The notes under the pieces: model-generated | The model's input: the letters and a program-made list of their open reading frames with translations, nothing else | Databases searched by the model: none | What the model was told of the DNA's origin: nothing | Part shown: positions 10,901 to 20,385 of the stretch, piece by piece | Numbering within the stretch: the stretch's first letter is position 1 | Layout: every line of letters starts with the position of its first letter | NCBI RefSeq assembly: GCF_001039355.2 | Contig: NW_019775601.1 | Location: 72,826-104,568 of the forward strand | Direction: 5' to 3' | Length of the DNA: 31,743 nucleotides | Source: Lingula anatina | Taxonomy: Eukaryota; Brachiopoda; Lingulata; Lingulida; Lingulidae | Program-made: the position numbers and the translations under genes

Positions 10901-11350
10901 TCGTCAAATCTAAGATTGATGGAGCTGGTAGCAGAAAAGGAAGAAAAATTCATCGCCAATTTGTTCAAATATCCATTGAAAACCATATAACAGTAGGAAG
11001 CAAACATTTGGGTCTTGCCGGGATTCCACGCCTTCACCGTGTGGCTGGAGGAATACATGTACATGTCCTTGTAGCTTGAGGTACACGACCCTGTAGAGTT
11101 GTCCATATAAAAAGTGCTCCCTGAAAGAAGAAATCGAAAGATACGAATATTTAATGCGACTATCTGTTTATTTTCCTTTTTTTATTTCAAACTGTACAGG
11201 TTTTCGTTATAATGATCTATTTAAAATGCAATGGTTTACAACTGAACCTATCATTTTTCTCATATACGGTGCCGTATACTACGACCAACCTTCAACGGCC
11301 GTCGCAGACAGCAGCAAAAATGAAAATACTCTCCACCAGTTTCCTGTCAT
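5876..11350 (-). CDS. CUB-like single-pass membrane protein with PPxY tail (gene 2)
   Basis: Exons in transcript order are 11290-11350, 10873-11120, 9952-10117, 9286-9542, 6639-6773 and 5876-6231. The product has a signal peptide, a CUB-like ectodomain (one full domain, then at least half of a second), one transmembrane helix and a Pro/Tyr-rich tail with PPSY. Splice phases agree from exon to exon (1, 0, 1) except between 9286 and 6773. There a phase-0 donor meets a phase-1 acceptor, so either a small exon of 3n+1 bases is missing, or an alternative GTGTGT donor 13 bases downstream is used (then 411 aa). It would sit at the cell surface with its tail inside. CUB-like folds mediate protein or glycan contacts, and PPxY motifs bind WW domains such as those of NEDD4-family ligases. 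Ligand and role are unknown. The next gene lies about 4.7 kb upstream on the same strand. Confidence 0.7.
6639..6773 (-). CDS. Gene 2 transmembrane exon
   Basis: A strong TTTCTTTCAG acceptor leads into SSGLSDGAIAGIVIGSVAAV and then VLLGIVIKVCSS, a single hydrophobic helix of about 20 residues with small-xxx-small spacing (GAIAGIVIGSVAA). A basic stop-transfer segment (AKKSSPRTRIRP) follows. The GTGAGT donor ends in phase 1 and joins the tail exon as a histidine codon. Orientation by the positive-inside rule is type I, consistent with the signal peptide upstream. Confidence 0.85.
7314..7475 (+). mobile_element. hAT-like MITE, one-ended copy
   Basis: It begins CAGTGGCGGCTTTAGA, followed by the family's internal words 'gaccctcccttcgatttct', 'gactaactgaatcatagttc', 'accaaatgacatcgttcgcc' and 'aaaataccaatttttcggg'. 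It then ends in a poly-G stretch without the opposite terminus. It is a truncated copy of the family with fuller copies at 15743 and 31338. Confidence 0.65.
7907..7946 (+). repeat. Poly-T tract, 40 bases
   Basis: An uninterrupted T run preceded by 'caacactggtgtggtctccg'. A similar flank ('caagactggtggtggtgtccc' plus T8) occurs at 8740-8774, so the run may be the poly-A tail, on the minus strand, of a short retroelement present twice. Confidence 0.7.
8258..8660 (+). repeat. Tandem repeat, about 146 bp, three units
   Basis: Units start near 8258, 8404 and 8549, each with 'ctccaaacctggcagagata', 'ggtccatagttac', 'ggaagtcatatactggcaat' and 'gtgaccttgaaattgacc'; the third is cut short. Units 1 and 2 each contain TGACCTTTGACCT (8347-8359 and 8493-8505), the complement of a perfect AGGTCA-A-AGGTCA direct repeat, plus a TGACCTTGA half-site. 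Short tandem arrays of this unit size occur inside bivalve Helitron-like 'pearl' elements; that link is inference. Confidence 0.8.
9286..9542 (-). CDS. Gene 2 exon 4: first half of CUB-like domain 2
   Basis: The phase-1 acceptor TTTCTAG restores a leucine codon with exon 3, and the GTAAGT donor gives phase 0. The peptide contains PISMDNSQHCSPN, LWVTAWSPSNTY, SSCTMYFRP and VTLSFYDETGTSRDKL, paralogous to exon 2 with the same donor position and the same LVSG read-through. A partner half-domain exon like exon 3 is expected next but I could not find one with confidence. The domain may be incomplete or its exon too diverged to see. Confidence 0.74.
9952..10117 (-). CDS. Gene 2 exon 3: second half of CUB-like domain 1
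   Basis: The acceptor TTTTCTAG gives phase 0 and GTAAGT closes in phase 1. The 55 codons begin LILDNSSSTPSSTYY and include GPYLRVNLTMS and GYSFEFNVWIYNGT. This is close to the end of many CUB domains (an 'S.G..L.V.F.S....GF...Y' pattern). Several N-x-S/T sites fit an extracellular position. A second AG ten bases into the exon could also serve as acceptor, but only the first keeps phase with exon 2. Confidence 0.72.
10873..11120 (-). CDS. Gene 2 exon 2: first half of CUB-like domain 1
   Basis: A strong acceptor (TTTCTTTCAG) opens the exon and GTAAGT closes it in phase 0. The 82 codons start GSTFYMDNSTGSC and include the pair C...SYCYMVF, a beta-strand-like alternation, and LRFDDFYGYSLKEL at the end. 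It aligns in layout with the exon at 9286-9542 (MDNS...C, then V.AW.P, then C.M.F, then S.L.F), so the two are duplicated half-domains. N-glycosylation sequons (NST, NFS) are visible. Only two cysteines are seen, so the CUB call rests on pattern rather than the four-Cys signature. Confidence 0.75.
11290..11350 (-). CDS. Gene 2 exon 1: start codon and signal peptide
   Basis: The ATG at 11348-11350 opens MTGNWWRVFSFLLLSATAVE, with a positive residue before a hydrophobic core and small residues near a plausible cleavage site (SATA/VEG). This is a textbook secretion signal. The exon ends in phase 1 at GAAG followed by GTTGGT, an acceptable but not strong donor. Joining to the next exon restores a glycine codon (G + GG). 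The phase match supports this as the true first coding exon, although it is only 61 bases. Confidence 0.72.
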
Positions 11351-12466
11351 TGTGTCTTCAACCTGTAAAACATGAGAAACTAATTAAAATCTACCTCTTG
11401 CTAAAGAGACACGTGGGAGGACTTGGAAAACTTAGGATAACTTTAAAAACGCCCGGAGGTGTTTTGTTAGGCTATTTTTATAAAACTTCTTCACGATTAC
11501 TGTGTACATGTAAAAACTCAAAAACATAGTACATAATTACGAATTTGAAGGCAATTAATTTTACCAACTTCTTTTCTTGTCCCCGCATTCATGTCACTGA
11601 CGTTAATACTAGAAACCAGAAAGCATGGAAACCAACGGTATGATAATCAAGTAAGAACAGTGCGGTGTGGTGTACCAGTGCTAGTGCCCGACTAGTGGGA
11701 AATTATACATCGGAGAGATTGTCAAAACATTAAAAACTCTATCCAAAAACGTGACCAAAAATCGGCCCTTAGCCAGCAACAAGAAAAAACGACACACAAT
11801 GTTATAACTTCCACCATGGCAAAAAAAAAAAAAAAAAAAAATTATCAAAATACTGGGCAAGGCAAAGGGTGACTCTCACCGTTAAGTCCATGAACCTATT
11901 AACACCATCCTTTATGTGGCAAAACTCAATAGAAATTATGGGACTGAGTTCCTTAATCTCTATTGATCTCCTACTCCTTAGACAGGAGTGGAGCACCTGA
12001 CTAAACAGAACGTTTCTGGGGCAACAGGTTATAATTAGTGAAAACGACGCATCTTTTCATTTAAGTCTCTGCGTATAACACATATATTATAGGCCTACCT
12101 GGCAAAACTACACAGGATACAGTTAACACAGCCTTCTTTGATAACTTCACAAAATTCAGTTTTCCCTTTAATCGTAAAATGATGACTGTGCAAGTCCCCC
12201 AAAATTCCAAAATAAAAATCCCTCTACCAGGGATGCTACTGCCAGGTCCAAAACATTCGCCGAGTATTGATGCGGTGCCTAGTGACATGAACAACACCTA
12301 TTCACCGTCTCAGCATAATTATTTGCCTGAATAATGCACCGCCGGTAATCTTTATTTGAAAACACCTGGGTTTACCTACTCTGTACACAATTAATTTAAA
12401 AGAGTCCAAATAACCCAAAGGGCTATTATAGAGGTCATACTATTATCAACGGGTGATTCTGCACGT

Positions 12467-12785
12467 TCAGGCCTTCCCAACTACCAGACTCGGCACCGAA
12501 TGATCCTGAATTCACCGGTAGATCGGACCACACTACCCGTTTTCAAGGTGTGTATCAGCACGCATTTCACAGTATCAGACGCGACACCGCTCTTGCCTAG
12601 TACGCGATGTGATAGTGACGATTCTCAGCGAGGTTGAAAAGTATTGCATTACCACTCAAAATTTGTTCGGGGTATGATACTGTGAAATGCGTACTGACTC
12701 ACACCTTGAAAACGGGTAGTGTGGTCCGATCTACCGGTGAATTCGGGATCATTCGGTGCCGAGTCTGGTAGTTGGGTAGGCCTGA
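12467..12785. mobile_element. Inverted-repeat (MITE-like) element, 111-bp arms
   Basis: The left arm (12467-12577) and right arm (12675-12785) are reverse complements with only a few mismatches. Both contain CAACTACCAGACTCGGCACC, GGTAGATCGGACCACACTAC and GCATTTCACAGTATCA when read in the same sense. About 97 bases lie between. Outer ends are TCAGGCCT/AGGCCTGA. No obvious target-site duplication is visible. Arms this similar imply a recent insertion or conversion, and a transcript would fold into a long hairpin. Confidence 0.85.
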
Positions 12786-13331
12786 CATTGATCAAATAAA
12801 CTGAAAATATTAAAATGCATGGTATTATGAGATTGGATAGGAATTTGTTTCAATAAATTCAAGACAATTCTGATTGTATAGATAGTTCAAACAAATTTGG
12901 CTGAAAGTCGTGACTGAAAAATATTCCTGGAATAGCAAGTAAAAACAAAAATGGAAGTGTCAGGTAAATAGCTATCCTAACTCTGGACGCCTCGACCAAT
13001 AACTGTTATCTGCGATGCGGGTAAAAATATGGCAATGCAACACTCCATTGTAGTGCACTATTTTTACCCAGTATTTCGCCATAGTTTACTCTCTGGCCAC
13101 AGAGTCCGCTAGTAGTCAGTTATCGCCTATTCCTTAATTTTTTTACTTTTAAAGACTAAGTGCACTTTGGAGGTTGGAGGGGGAGAGGCGTCTGATCTTT
13201 AACACCAGTTTTGCAACGACCAGGCTATATAGTGACTAAAATGCAATATCTAAATTGTCGAGGCAATCATGATTACTTTAAAGATGTATTTTTAGACTAT
13301 TTAAAGTGTTCAAGAAGGGGCTTTTACACAC

Positions 13332-13460
13332 ACTTGGGCTTTTAAGCACTATCTTTAAGCCACCTTTAGCGTCTCGGGTCAGGGAATTATATCGGATATA
13401 TATCTGATATAATTCCCTGCTCGGGTTAACTACACAAAATAAAAACATTGGTTCAGTAAG
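13332..13460 (+). repeat. Dispersed repeat, copy 2 of 3, interrupted
   Basis: It contains 'gccacctttagcgtctcggg' and, after a 41-bp palindrome, 'gttaactacacaaaat'. These align with the uninterrupted 'catctttagggtctc...gtaactacac' of the copies at 2502 and 13690. The interruption is the inserted palindrome described separately. Confidence 0.6.
13373..13425. mobile_element. 41-bp palindrome flanked by CTCGGG direct repeats
   Basis: CTCGGG at 13373-13378 and again at 13420-13425 bracket a 41-base near-perfect palindrome: TCAGGGAATTATATCGGATA on one side pairs with TATCTGATATAATTCCCTG on the other, with one mismatch. It sits exactly where a dispersed repeat is otherwise continuous. This looks like insertion of a minimal hairpin element with a 6-bp target duplication. 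Confidence 0.7.
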
Positions 13461-13689
13461 CTTTGCTTACATTGTGGATAACCTTGACTTTAAAAAGGCA
13501 ATATAACCAATCAATTTTCCATCTAAGATAAAAAAAAACGACCAGCTGTGAAAACTAGGTTAATTCAACATTTCCAAGAAGTCATACTGGTGACTTGCAG
13601 CTGACTTGCATGTATTGATTTATGGCATTTATAATACACTGTATAGTGACCTCTTGGTCGGGGATTTTTTTGTTTACTCCAACAAGTGC

Positions 13690-13790
13690 AAAATGGTCAC
13701 GCGTTGCTTTATGCAGGAGTTCATTACGCCATCTTTAGGGTCTCAGAGTAACTACACAAAAATGTTGGCGCGATAACACCACCAAATGGT
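13690..13790 (+). repeat. Dispersed repeat, copy 3 of 3
   Basis: 'attacgccatctttagggtc' followed by 'agtaactacacaaaaatgtt' and 'gcgataacacc' matches 2502-2600 base for base over most of its length and lacks the palindrome found in copy 2. It lies only about 300 bases from copy 2. Confidence 0.6.
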
Positions 13791-14037
13791 CAAAACGTCG
13801 TGCCTCGATATGAGAACGAGGTCAAGCGTACGTTTTGGACCTGATTTAGCCTGTAAATTCTACAATGAAACAGTTAAGCTAATTATTAGGCCAAACACGG
13901 AGATTTTCTTGTGATATTTAATTCCGTTTAATATTGTTGAAGATTCAATTTTAATCAATTAGTATTTTGATGCAACTACACTATAAACAGAACAAGAATC
14001 CCATTTTTGTGGGGCTACACGCTATCGAATTATATCA

Positions 14038-14210
14038 GGGCTTCGTATCTCGAAAGGTTCGCTATGTTGCGCACGTGTGTTAGTGTCTCGATTCCATAAC
14101 CGATTCTATTTCGAGATACGGGGCCATGAAATCGAGACTCACTTGCACGTACGCAATCGAGACACTAACACACGTGCGCAACATAGCGAACCTTTCGAGA
14201 TACGGAGCCC
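14038..14210. mobile_element. Foldback element, 56-bp arms
   Basis: The left arm 14038-14093 and right arm 14155-14210 are reverse complements with a single mismatch (CTTCG against CTCCG). They include CGTATCTCGAAAGGTTCGCT and ATGTTGCGCACGTGTGTTAG. The 61-base loop contains a further partial copy of the tip (TTTCGAGATACGGGGCC). Such near-identity points to a recent element or strong constraint on the hairpin. Confidence 0.85.
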
Positions 14211-14361
14211 AGGTTGGTCAAACACGGAGGTGCATTCAGGACCGTAGCCTGGGCAAAATGCCAGGGGGGCAGTAAGCGGACACGAGGGGGCGAAGCCTAC
14301 GGTGTGGAAAATTTTTAAAAACTATGTATAATACTGCATTCTGGTGCATTCTAACTGTTAT

Positions 14362-14608
14362 TTATTGTTTTTTTATAATAATACGTGTGTTATACTGATT
14401 TTTGGCAAGAAGAAGAGGGAGAAAGGGGTACCGCCGGAGTAATTTAGGGTTCACGTTGGCCGCCTTGTCCCATTTTTCGGTCATTTTGCCCATCATTAGA
14501 TGTTGCTGCTGTATCAAAGAGCCTTTGGCAACCACTTCTCTTCTGGCCGAAAACGATCGAAGTTCACTCACCATCCCAATGGGAATAACAGTGACACCAA
14601 AACAGTAA
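14362..14608. other. GC-richer island, open on both strands
   Basis: About 68 codons are open on each strand here, in a patch that is GC-richer than its surroundings. The minus frame reads MVSELRSFSARREVVAKGSL and later KWDKAANVNPKLLRRYPFLP; the plus frame includes LLAENDRSSLTIPMGITVTP. No acceptor of quality precedes either frame and no domain is recognised. It could be an orphan exon or a transposon remnant next to the foldback element. Confidence 0.25.
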
Positions 14609-15252
14609 ATTTGTACTTATTTTATTGGATTTATTATAAAAGCATCATTTTGCGATATTTATTTGGGAAATGAATTGCCCAGTACTAAATACTACACATT
14701 ATATACACCACACTAAACATAACATGCCAATTTAAAATCTTTAGTGTTCAAATACGCTATCAAAACAAGTGGTAAGTTTACAAGCAAACGGACATTAATG
14801 CTTTGCAAGTGCAAAATGATTTGTTTCAAACGTCTTCTTTTGTCGCAATTACAACAGTCTATGTTGAATACATAAGAATATATTCAGAGCATGAAAATAT
14901 ATTGTTAACTTACTATGCAATGTCCAGTAGAAATATGAAAATCTATACTCCAGTATCAAAATTCCAACAAATCGGAAACTTATGCTTTCAAAGCTTTACA
15001 GTCACAGGAATTGAAATGGGAAATTCAAAAAATCAAATAATACTGCAAGTGATCTCTTTGCAAATTGCACTCAACCTTGATTTCCAAGCACCTGTTCTAG
15101 TTATGTCAAGCTTTTTAGTCCAACTTCAAACTGTTCATCTGATAAAACTGAAAACAGAACATAAAGATACGATATAAAAGTCTGATAATAAACTGTACAT
15201 CTTTAAATATCTTATGTCAAACAGTATTCTGCATTTAGGCAACACATTTTGA

Positions 15253-15253
<1 letters not shown>

Positions 15254-15299
<46 letters not shown>
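15254..15299 (+). repeat. (TTA)n microsatellite
   Basis: About 15 uninterrupted TTA units. It may be the tail of a retroelement, as with the SINE-like element at 2684, but no element body is recognisable beside it. Confidence 0.95.
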
Positions 15300-15300
<1 letters not shown>

Positions 15301-15742
15301 CAGTAACAGAGACCATAATCGATACACATTATTTGAAGTTTGTCATCTGGACTAAAGACTAAAATAATGAATAAATATTATTATTTTTTATTAGCCAACA
15401 TTTGCCTGACAAGGAAATGAAGCAGAATGTACATGTTTCTTGCTTTACAGATATATACAGTATAACACTGCGTGCAACACTCCTCACCAAGTCTCTGAAT
15501 TTGGAAGTCTTCATTAGTGTCTTTACAGTGATCCAACATTGTTGCAAAATTTATACTGCGTCTGCAATATAAAATGTCGGTTATTGTCTTTTTGTTGAAT
15601 TAAAATATGCCTTTTTTCCTAAGGAAAATTTCATACAAATTCAGGTTTCAACTTCAACTGGCACAACCTGTGTACATCAGGATCCTCAACTGTGCAAAAT
15701 GTCCTACTGAATTAGCCAACAAAATTTCTCTCAATGGTTAAT

Positions 15743-16001
15743 CAGGGACTGGTCCAGGATTATTTGAAGGGGGCTTCCGCCGATGCAACCGCCCCCCCCC
15801 CCCCCCTTGTCGTGGGGTTCGGGGTTCGTTGAAGGAGGACGAAAATTTTTGGTAATATAGAGGGCGAACGGTGCTTGTTACGGTTTAGAACTATGATTTA
15901 GCTAGTCAAAAGTGAAAGAGGGGGCCATTGGTGTGATGTTTTCTTTCAGAAATGGAAGGGGGGTCAGGATCCCCTGACACCCCCCTCTAAATTCGCCACT
16001 A
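15743..16001 (-). mobile_element. hAT-like MITE, two-ended copy
   Basis: One end reads CAGGGACTGGTCCAGGATTA and the other, on the complement, TAGTGGCGAATTTAGAGG, the same termini as in the copies at 29165 and 31338. Internal blocks such as 'gagggcgaacggtgcttgtt' and 'gtttagaactatgatttagc' match the other copies in reverse orientation. The flanks share only TTAAT-like bases, so the target duplication is unclear. It ends 52 bases from the stop codon of gene 1. Confidence 0.7.
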
Positions 16002-16053
16002 ATATTAATAACCAGGCCCGATGTTGGTAGTCATATACTGTCATAAAGTTGTC

Positions 16054-16618
16054 TTACCTCAGTCCCATGAACTCCACCTCGACAGTGCCCCGGATGTTAT
16101 CCTGGTACGCATGCTCCAAACGCATGTTGACGTCACTTGGGTACATCACCCACTCCATATTACGTAACCACTGCCACACCACGTGCTCTCCTTCTATAGA
16201 TTGTGAAAATACCAGCATTAACAGTGAGCATTGTTGATATATAACCTGCTTTTGGGAACATAATAAAAATAATAATAATGATGATAATAATAATGCTCAT
16301 GATGGTTGTACAATAATGATGGTTGTACATTTGTACATGTATAAACAAAGTAAAATACTGCTTATGTAAGCCTTCAGATGATATTTTCGTTCACTTATTC
16401 AGGCACGAGAATTGTAATCAATATTTCCTATTGCATTATATTATGAAGTTAAATAAATCATATAGTATACTAGTATATTTTGTCTTCCAAAAACATTAAC
16501 AAACAAAAATAAACATTTTTACGGGTGCTATAGCAATTTGAGGACCATACCTTTAAACTGAATTCCCGTTGCCCCTTCGGCAGTGTTCGGGGTGGAGTTA
16601 GGGGTCGTCTCCTCATCC
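16054..16618 (-). CDS. Gene 1 exons 22-23: linker and C-terminal WWE-like segment
   Basis: Exon 22 (16551-16618) is an acidic Thr/Pro linker (DEETTPNSTPNTAEGATG). Exon 23 encodes EGEHVVWQWLRNMEWVMYPS and then LEHAYQDNIRGTVEVEFMGL. This fits the front two-thirds of a WWE domain (W.W..n..W..Y.......LE.AY......V.V.F), a fold that in other proteins binds poly- or iso-ADP-ribose. The protein ends at TAA (16054-16056). That stop overlaps a donor-like GTAAGA, so the domain may be truncated here or completed by an unseen exon. Confidence 0.75.
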
Positions 16619-19173
16619 CTGACAAAAATAATTAAATCAAATAGCTTGAGAATATACATGTACTTGTTAGCAACATATCAATTCTTAACAAACTTGGCAA
16701 TTTTCAAAATGATGTAATACACATGGCCTGTATTGACAAAAAAGAAAGGGAAAAAACTTACACTATCTCCAGGTCAAAGCATCCGTCAAACCCATATCTG
16801 TAGTCGTATCCCTGCCTAGTCGGCCACATTACCTAATTTTGAATGAAACGTCTGTCTTAACAGTAATCTTTATAGAATGTTTTATGTGTACCGCACAGCT
16901 AAGCACAATTCTGCATGGAAAGCTAGTTAAATAGGTCAACGTATAAATTAACATAAAATATCGCAACACAAACTAAATTTAAACGCAAATGATATTCTTT
17001 TAAAAGTTTTCTATAAGTTCATTATCTATGTTTAATCTATGCAATTTACTCTTAAAATAGGGTTTCAGAAATAAACCATTACCATTTGAACTTTATTTGT
17101 ATCAACTGCTATTTGGATATCAGTTCCTAAGGGCAAAGTAAAAGGTGCTTACATTGACCAGCCCATTTTCTTGAACTCGAAACACTACACCAACGTTTCC
17201 CTTGCCGCCATCTTGGTCTTGCCACTTCCAATCCGGACCTAAGAACATTAAACAGTCACGTATGATTGGTTCGCAGACCTCTAATAGTATTACTATAGTG
17301 AAGAAGACGAATTAGAGCATCCAAGCGTTTATTCACCGATTGATTTTTTATAGAAATTCACAAGCAGTTTTAGTCTATTTCTCCACACTGATCACGCATT
17401 TACTTGTTTTCGTTTCATTGTATTTTGCGTGATATATAAGCAGTAATATTCCATTCTCATGTTGCATTCCACTATTCAAGACTTCCTTATTACCTAATTT
17501 CTTGACTTAATTTCAATTTAAAAAAATTTTAAATATTAGCTAAATTTTAATTTTATCATATTTAGATCATATAAAAATTCAGTTTACATGTGTCATGCAC
17601 GTGCTGTAAACTTACAATTTGATTGTGAAATTAAACAATCATATAAAGCTTAATATAACTTTGACATTTTTCCAACTTTTTCCTGCTTAAAAGAAAAAGG
17701 TTTTACACTTTGTGACTCTTCAGAAAGTTAATCAAGTGCTCACTAACTACAAATTCTTTTACCTATTTGATTTCTCTTAATTATAACTTGCAAATAGGGA
17801 ACGCGTAAGCTATTAACTTTCCAACAATATCACACGTGGCCAAAACAAACGGCATCTTCTTTGTGTATATTAAAAATCCCACAATTTAAACATTGGACCA
17901 AGACTGATTGTATCAAAACAATTTGGCATAAGAATCATTTATTGCTGTTGCATTTACCTCGTACAACTTTGACGCCAACTGCTATCAACTCGTCTGCCTT
18001 CAGCTTTCGTGGCTCATTCACTTGAAATATGTCATATTTATCTTCTTCTCCAAAGCGATAGTTTCTTGTCTGGCTGTTAGCGTCCCAGTTAACAAGCACC
18101 CATTCTGCAAATATGCATTCGATATGATTGCCACCAATATTACGCAGCAGGTAGGCCTACATATTTCTCATATTTTATTTCAGAAACTGGCTATCCACTG
18201 GGTCAAACTCAGGAAAATAGATTAAATCAATTAATTTTTATTGGCATGCTTGTAAGCTGAATAGATTAATAACATCGAATATTTGTTTTACAATTTAATA
18301 ATGCTTGTACAAAAAGAAAGGAATGCCTGTACAAAACGAAAGTAAAAGTTAATGTAAATCTGACATAAATGAAAAATAAACAGACGCATCATTTGTTGCT
18401 TTATGTAACAAGAACGGATGACTCCTTGCAAGTATAACCAAGAAAGACTAAACAAAAGTGAAAATAAATTTAAAGAGTAGTTTCACTTGCTTCGTTTTCC
18501 ATATCCGACCACAGTGCCTGGTCCGCCGCCATCTTGATCCTCCCACTTCCAGTCGGGGCCTCTCCGGACCCTTGTTCCTATTGGGAGATGGACCTGTACT
18601 TCCGGGTCACTCTCCCTGCTGTCGTCATCTTTGTCGTTCTCTTGCAGTTCTAGCATCATGTTGAACATTTCTTTCTGGAATGTTAATGAAAGAGAACCGC
18701 TATGAAGTCCGAACGAAAGAAAGAAAACAGCAGCTTCAGTTACAGATGCTTTACACCAATATAAATAAGATTTCATAAAGTTCATCTCTAAAAAATGTTG
18801 TTGTTTTTTTTCAGATCGATTGCGACAAGAATGATATTCCTAGAAATGGAAATCCGGGGTCCCATATGATTAGTACAGGTTAGGGTTAGTTGGGGTATTG
18901 GGGTTACAGTAGATTATGGGACCAATGTCACCTGTACCAGCTAATGGGGAACTGACTCCCTATTCAGGGAGTTCTAAGCAAATAAATCTCCCAAAGAACA
19001 CAGCATCATTAAGGCAAAGACAGGATGATGTGATACCATATCAAATTCACTCATGTCGGCCTCCATGATCTCGGCGCCCTTGGTGGCCTTCATCCAGTAT
19101 TCAAATGTTTTCACGTCCTGACCCACCAGTCTCTTCATGTCGTCTGTACCTGAGAGGACAATACACATAGCCC

Positions 19174-19228
<55 letters not shown>

Positions 19229-20340
19229 GTTATCCATGTTTCATTGCATTTGGTAATTTACACGTGGGAACGTACTCTATATAGGCCCTATATGCCCATT
19301 TTTGAATAATCATTATCAGGCTTGTTAGACAAACAATATTTAGGCCTCGCAGTAGGCCTACTACTAAGCCTAGGTGTACAACATGTACTGGTAGGGCCTA
19401 CATGTTTCCATGTATATATCCTAATTATTAACTATGTGTATAAACATTATTTCTATGATGTGTTTGTTGCAATGATAAAGCTGGCCTACATTTAACGTGC
19501 GCGTACAACGTACCACAACGTAGAGAATTTCCGTTACAAAAACATCATTAATAACAAATTTTGTTATGCAAAATATGAATGAGAAGAACAAAGGCACTGG
19601 TGGCAGTAAGTGAAAAAAAAAGATAGTTGTCTTACCTTTAAATGGAGCAGCAAATCGGCACACCCATACCTAAATAAAAAGTATCAAAATGCTTGCAATA
19701 GGGTATAATGCGGTGTAAAAACAAAATAGGTCTATTATTCTATTATGTAAGGGCTTATAGGCCTACTAGATGTTATAATCTGAGCATAATCTGTCCATTA
19801 TTACACTGCTGGCATCGTTTTCTTCAAATATGAGTGAAACGTTTATAGGTAAACCTTTCAAAGCAGGCGTTAAAACATATTCTTGGCAACAAATGAATCA
19901 TAAATTAAAATAAAGATATACAGGGCCTAACTTACTTAACTTAAATAACTAGAAAACTAAACTAACTTAATGAATGCGTGAATAAACGAATGAATCGATG
20001 AATGAAAACGAACTGCCAAGAGCTTTTATTAACATAACCACTTGCGTTTTACCTTTCTTTTGTAATACCCGCCAAGTTTCCGCCAAGTGACGTCATCGTC
20101 AGCTGAAAGAAGTACACCATTCCCAATCTTAACGACGGATGTCAGGAAATTCTGAAATTATAAAATTCTTCTCACAATTATAAATAAAAAGAAACCATCT
20201 ATTTCAATGCCTACAGGTATATTTCAAGCACACTGACGTAGAAGAGAGGTGCATCTCTCAATAACGTATTCATCAGCCCATGTCTAAGTCTAATAAAATC
20301 TACATAGTTGTTTTCGTGTTTAGGAGCGTTTATTTTCAAG

Positions 20341-20385
<45 letters not shown>

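Larger units (their letters stand above)
11351..16053. other. Intergenic region between the two genes
   Basis: No gene recognised. It holds a poly-A tract (11821-11841), three separate inverted-repeat elements (12467-12785, 13379-13419, 14038-14210), two copies of a dispersed repeat (13332-13460, 13690-13790), a (TTA)n microsatellite (15254-15299) and a MITE (15743-16001). For gene 1, an AATAAA on the minus strand at 15387-15392 is a possible but distant polyadenylation signal. Confidence 0.5.

Noticed and set aside
14803-15177. 124-codon plus-strand open frame
   Set aside because: AT-rich with no domain, opens on a TTG rather than ATG, has no splice support, and lies among repeats. Length alone is not convincing in DNA this AT-rich.
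15135-15329. Poly-isoleucine minus-strand frame
   Set aside because: Translation of a (TTA)n microsatellite.
18483-18785. Exon 18 read as a complete terminal exon ending at TGA
   Set aside because: The MIB domain would be cut in half, while the rest lies in frame in the next exon if the GC donor is used. A truncated isoform remains possible.
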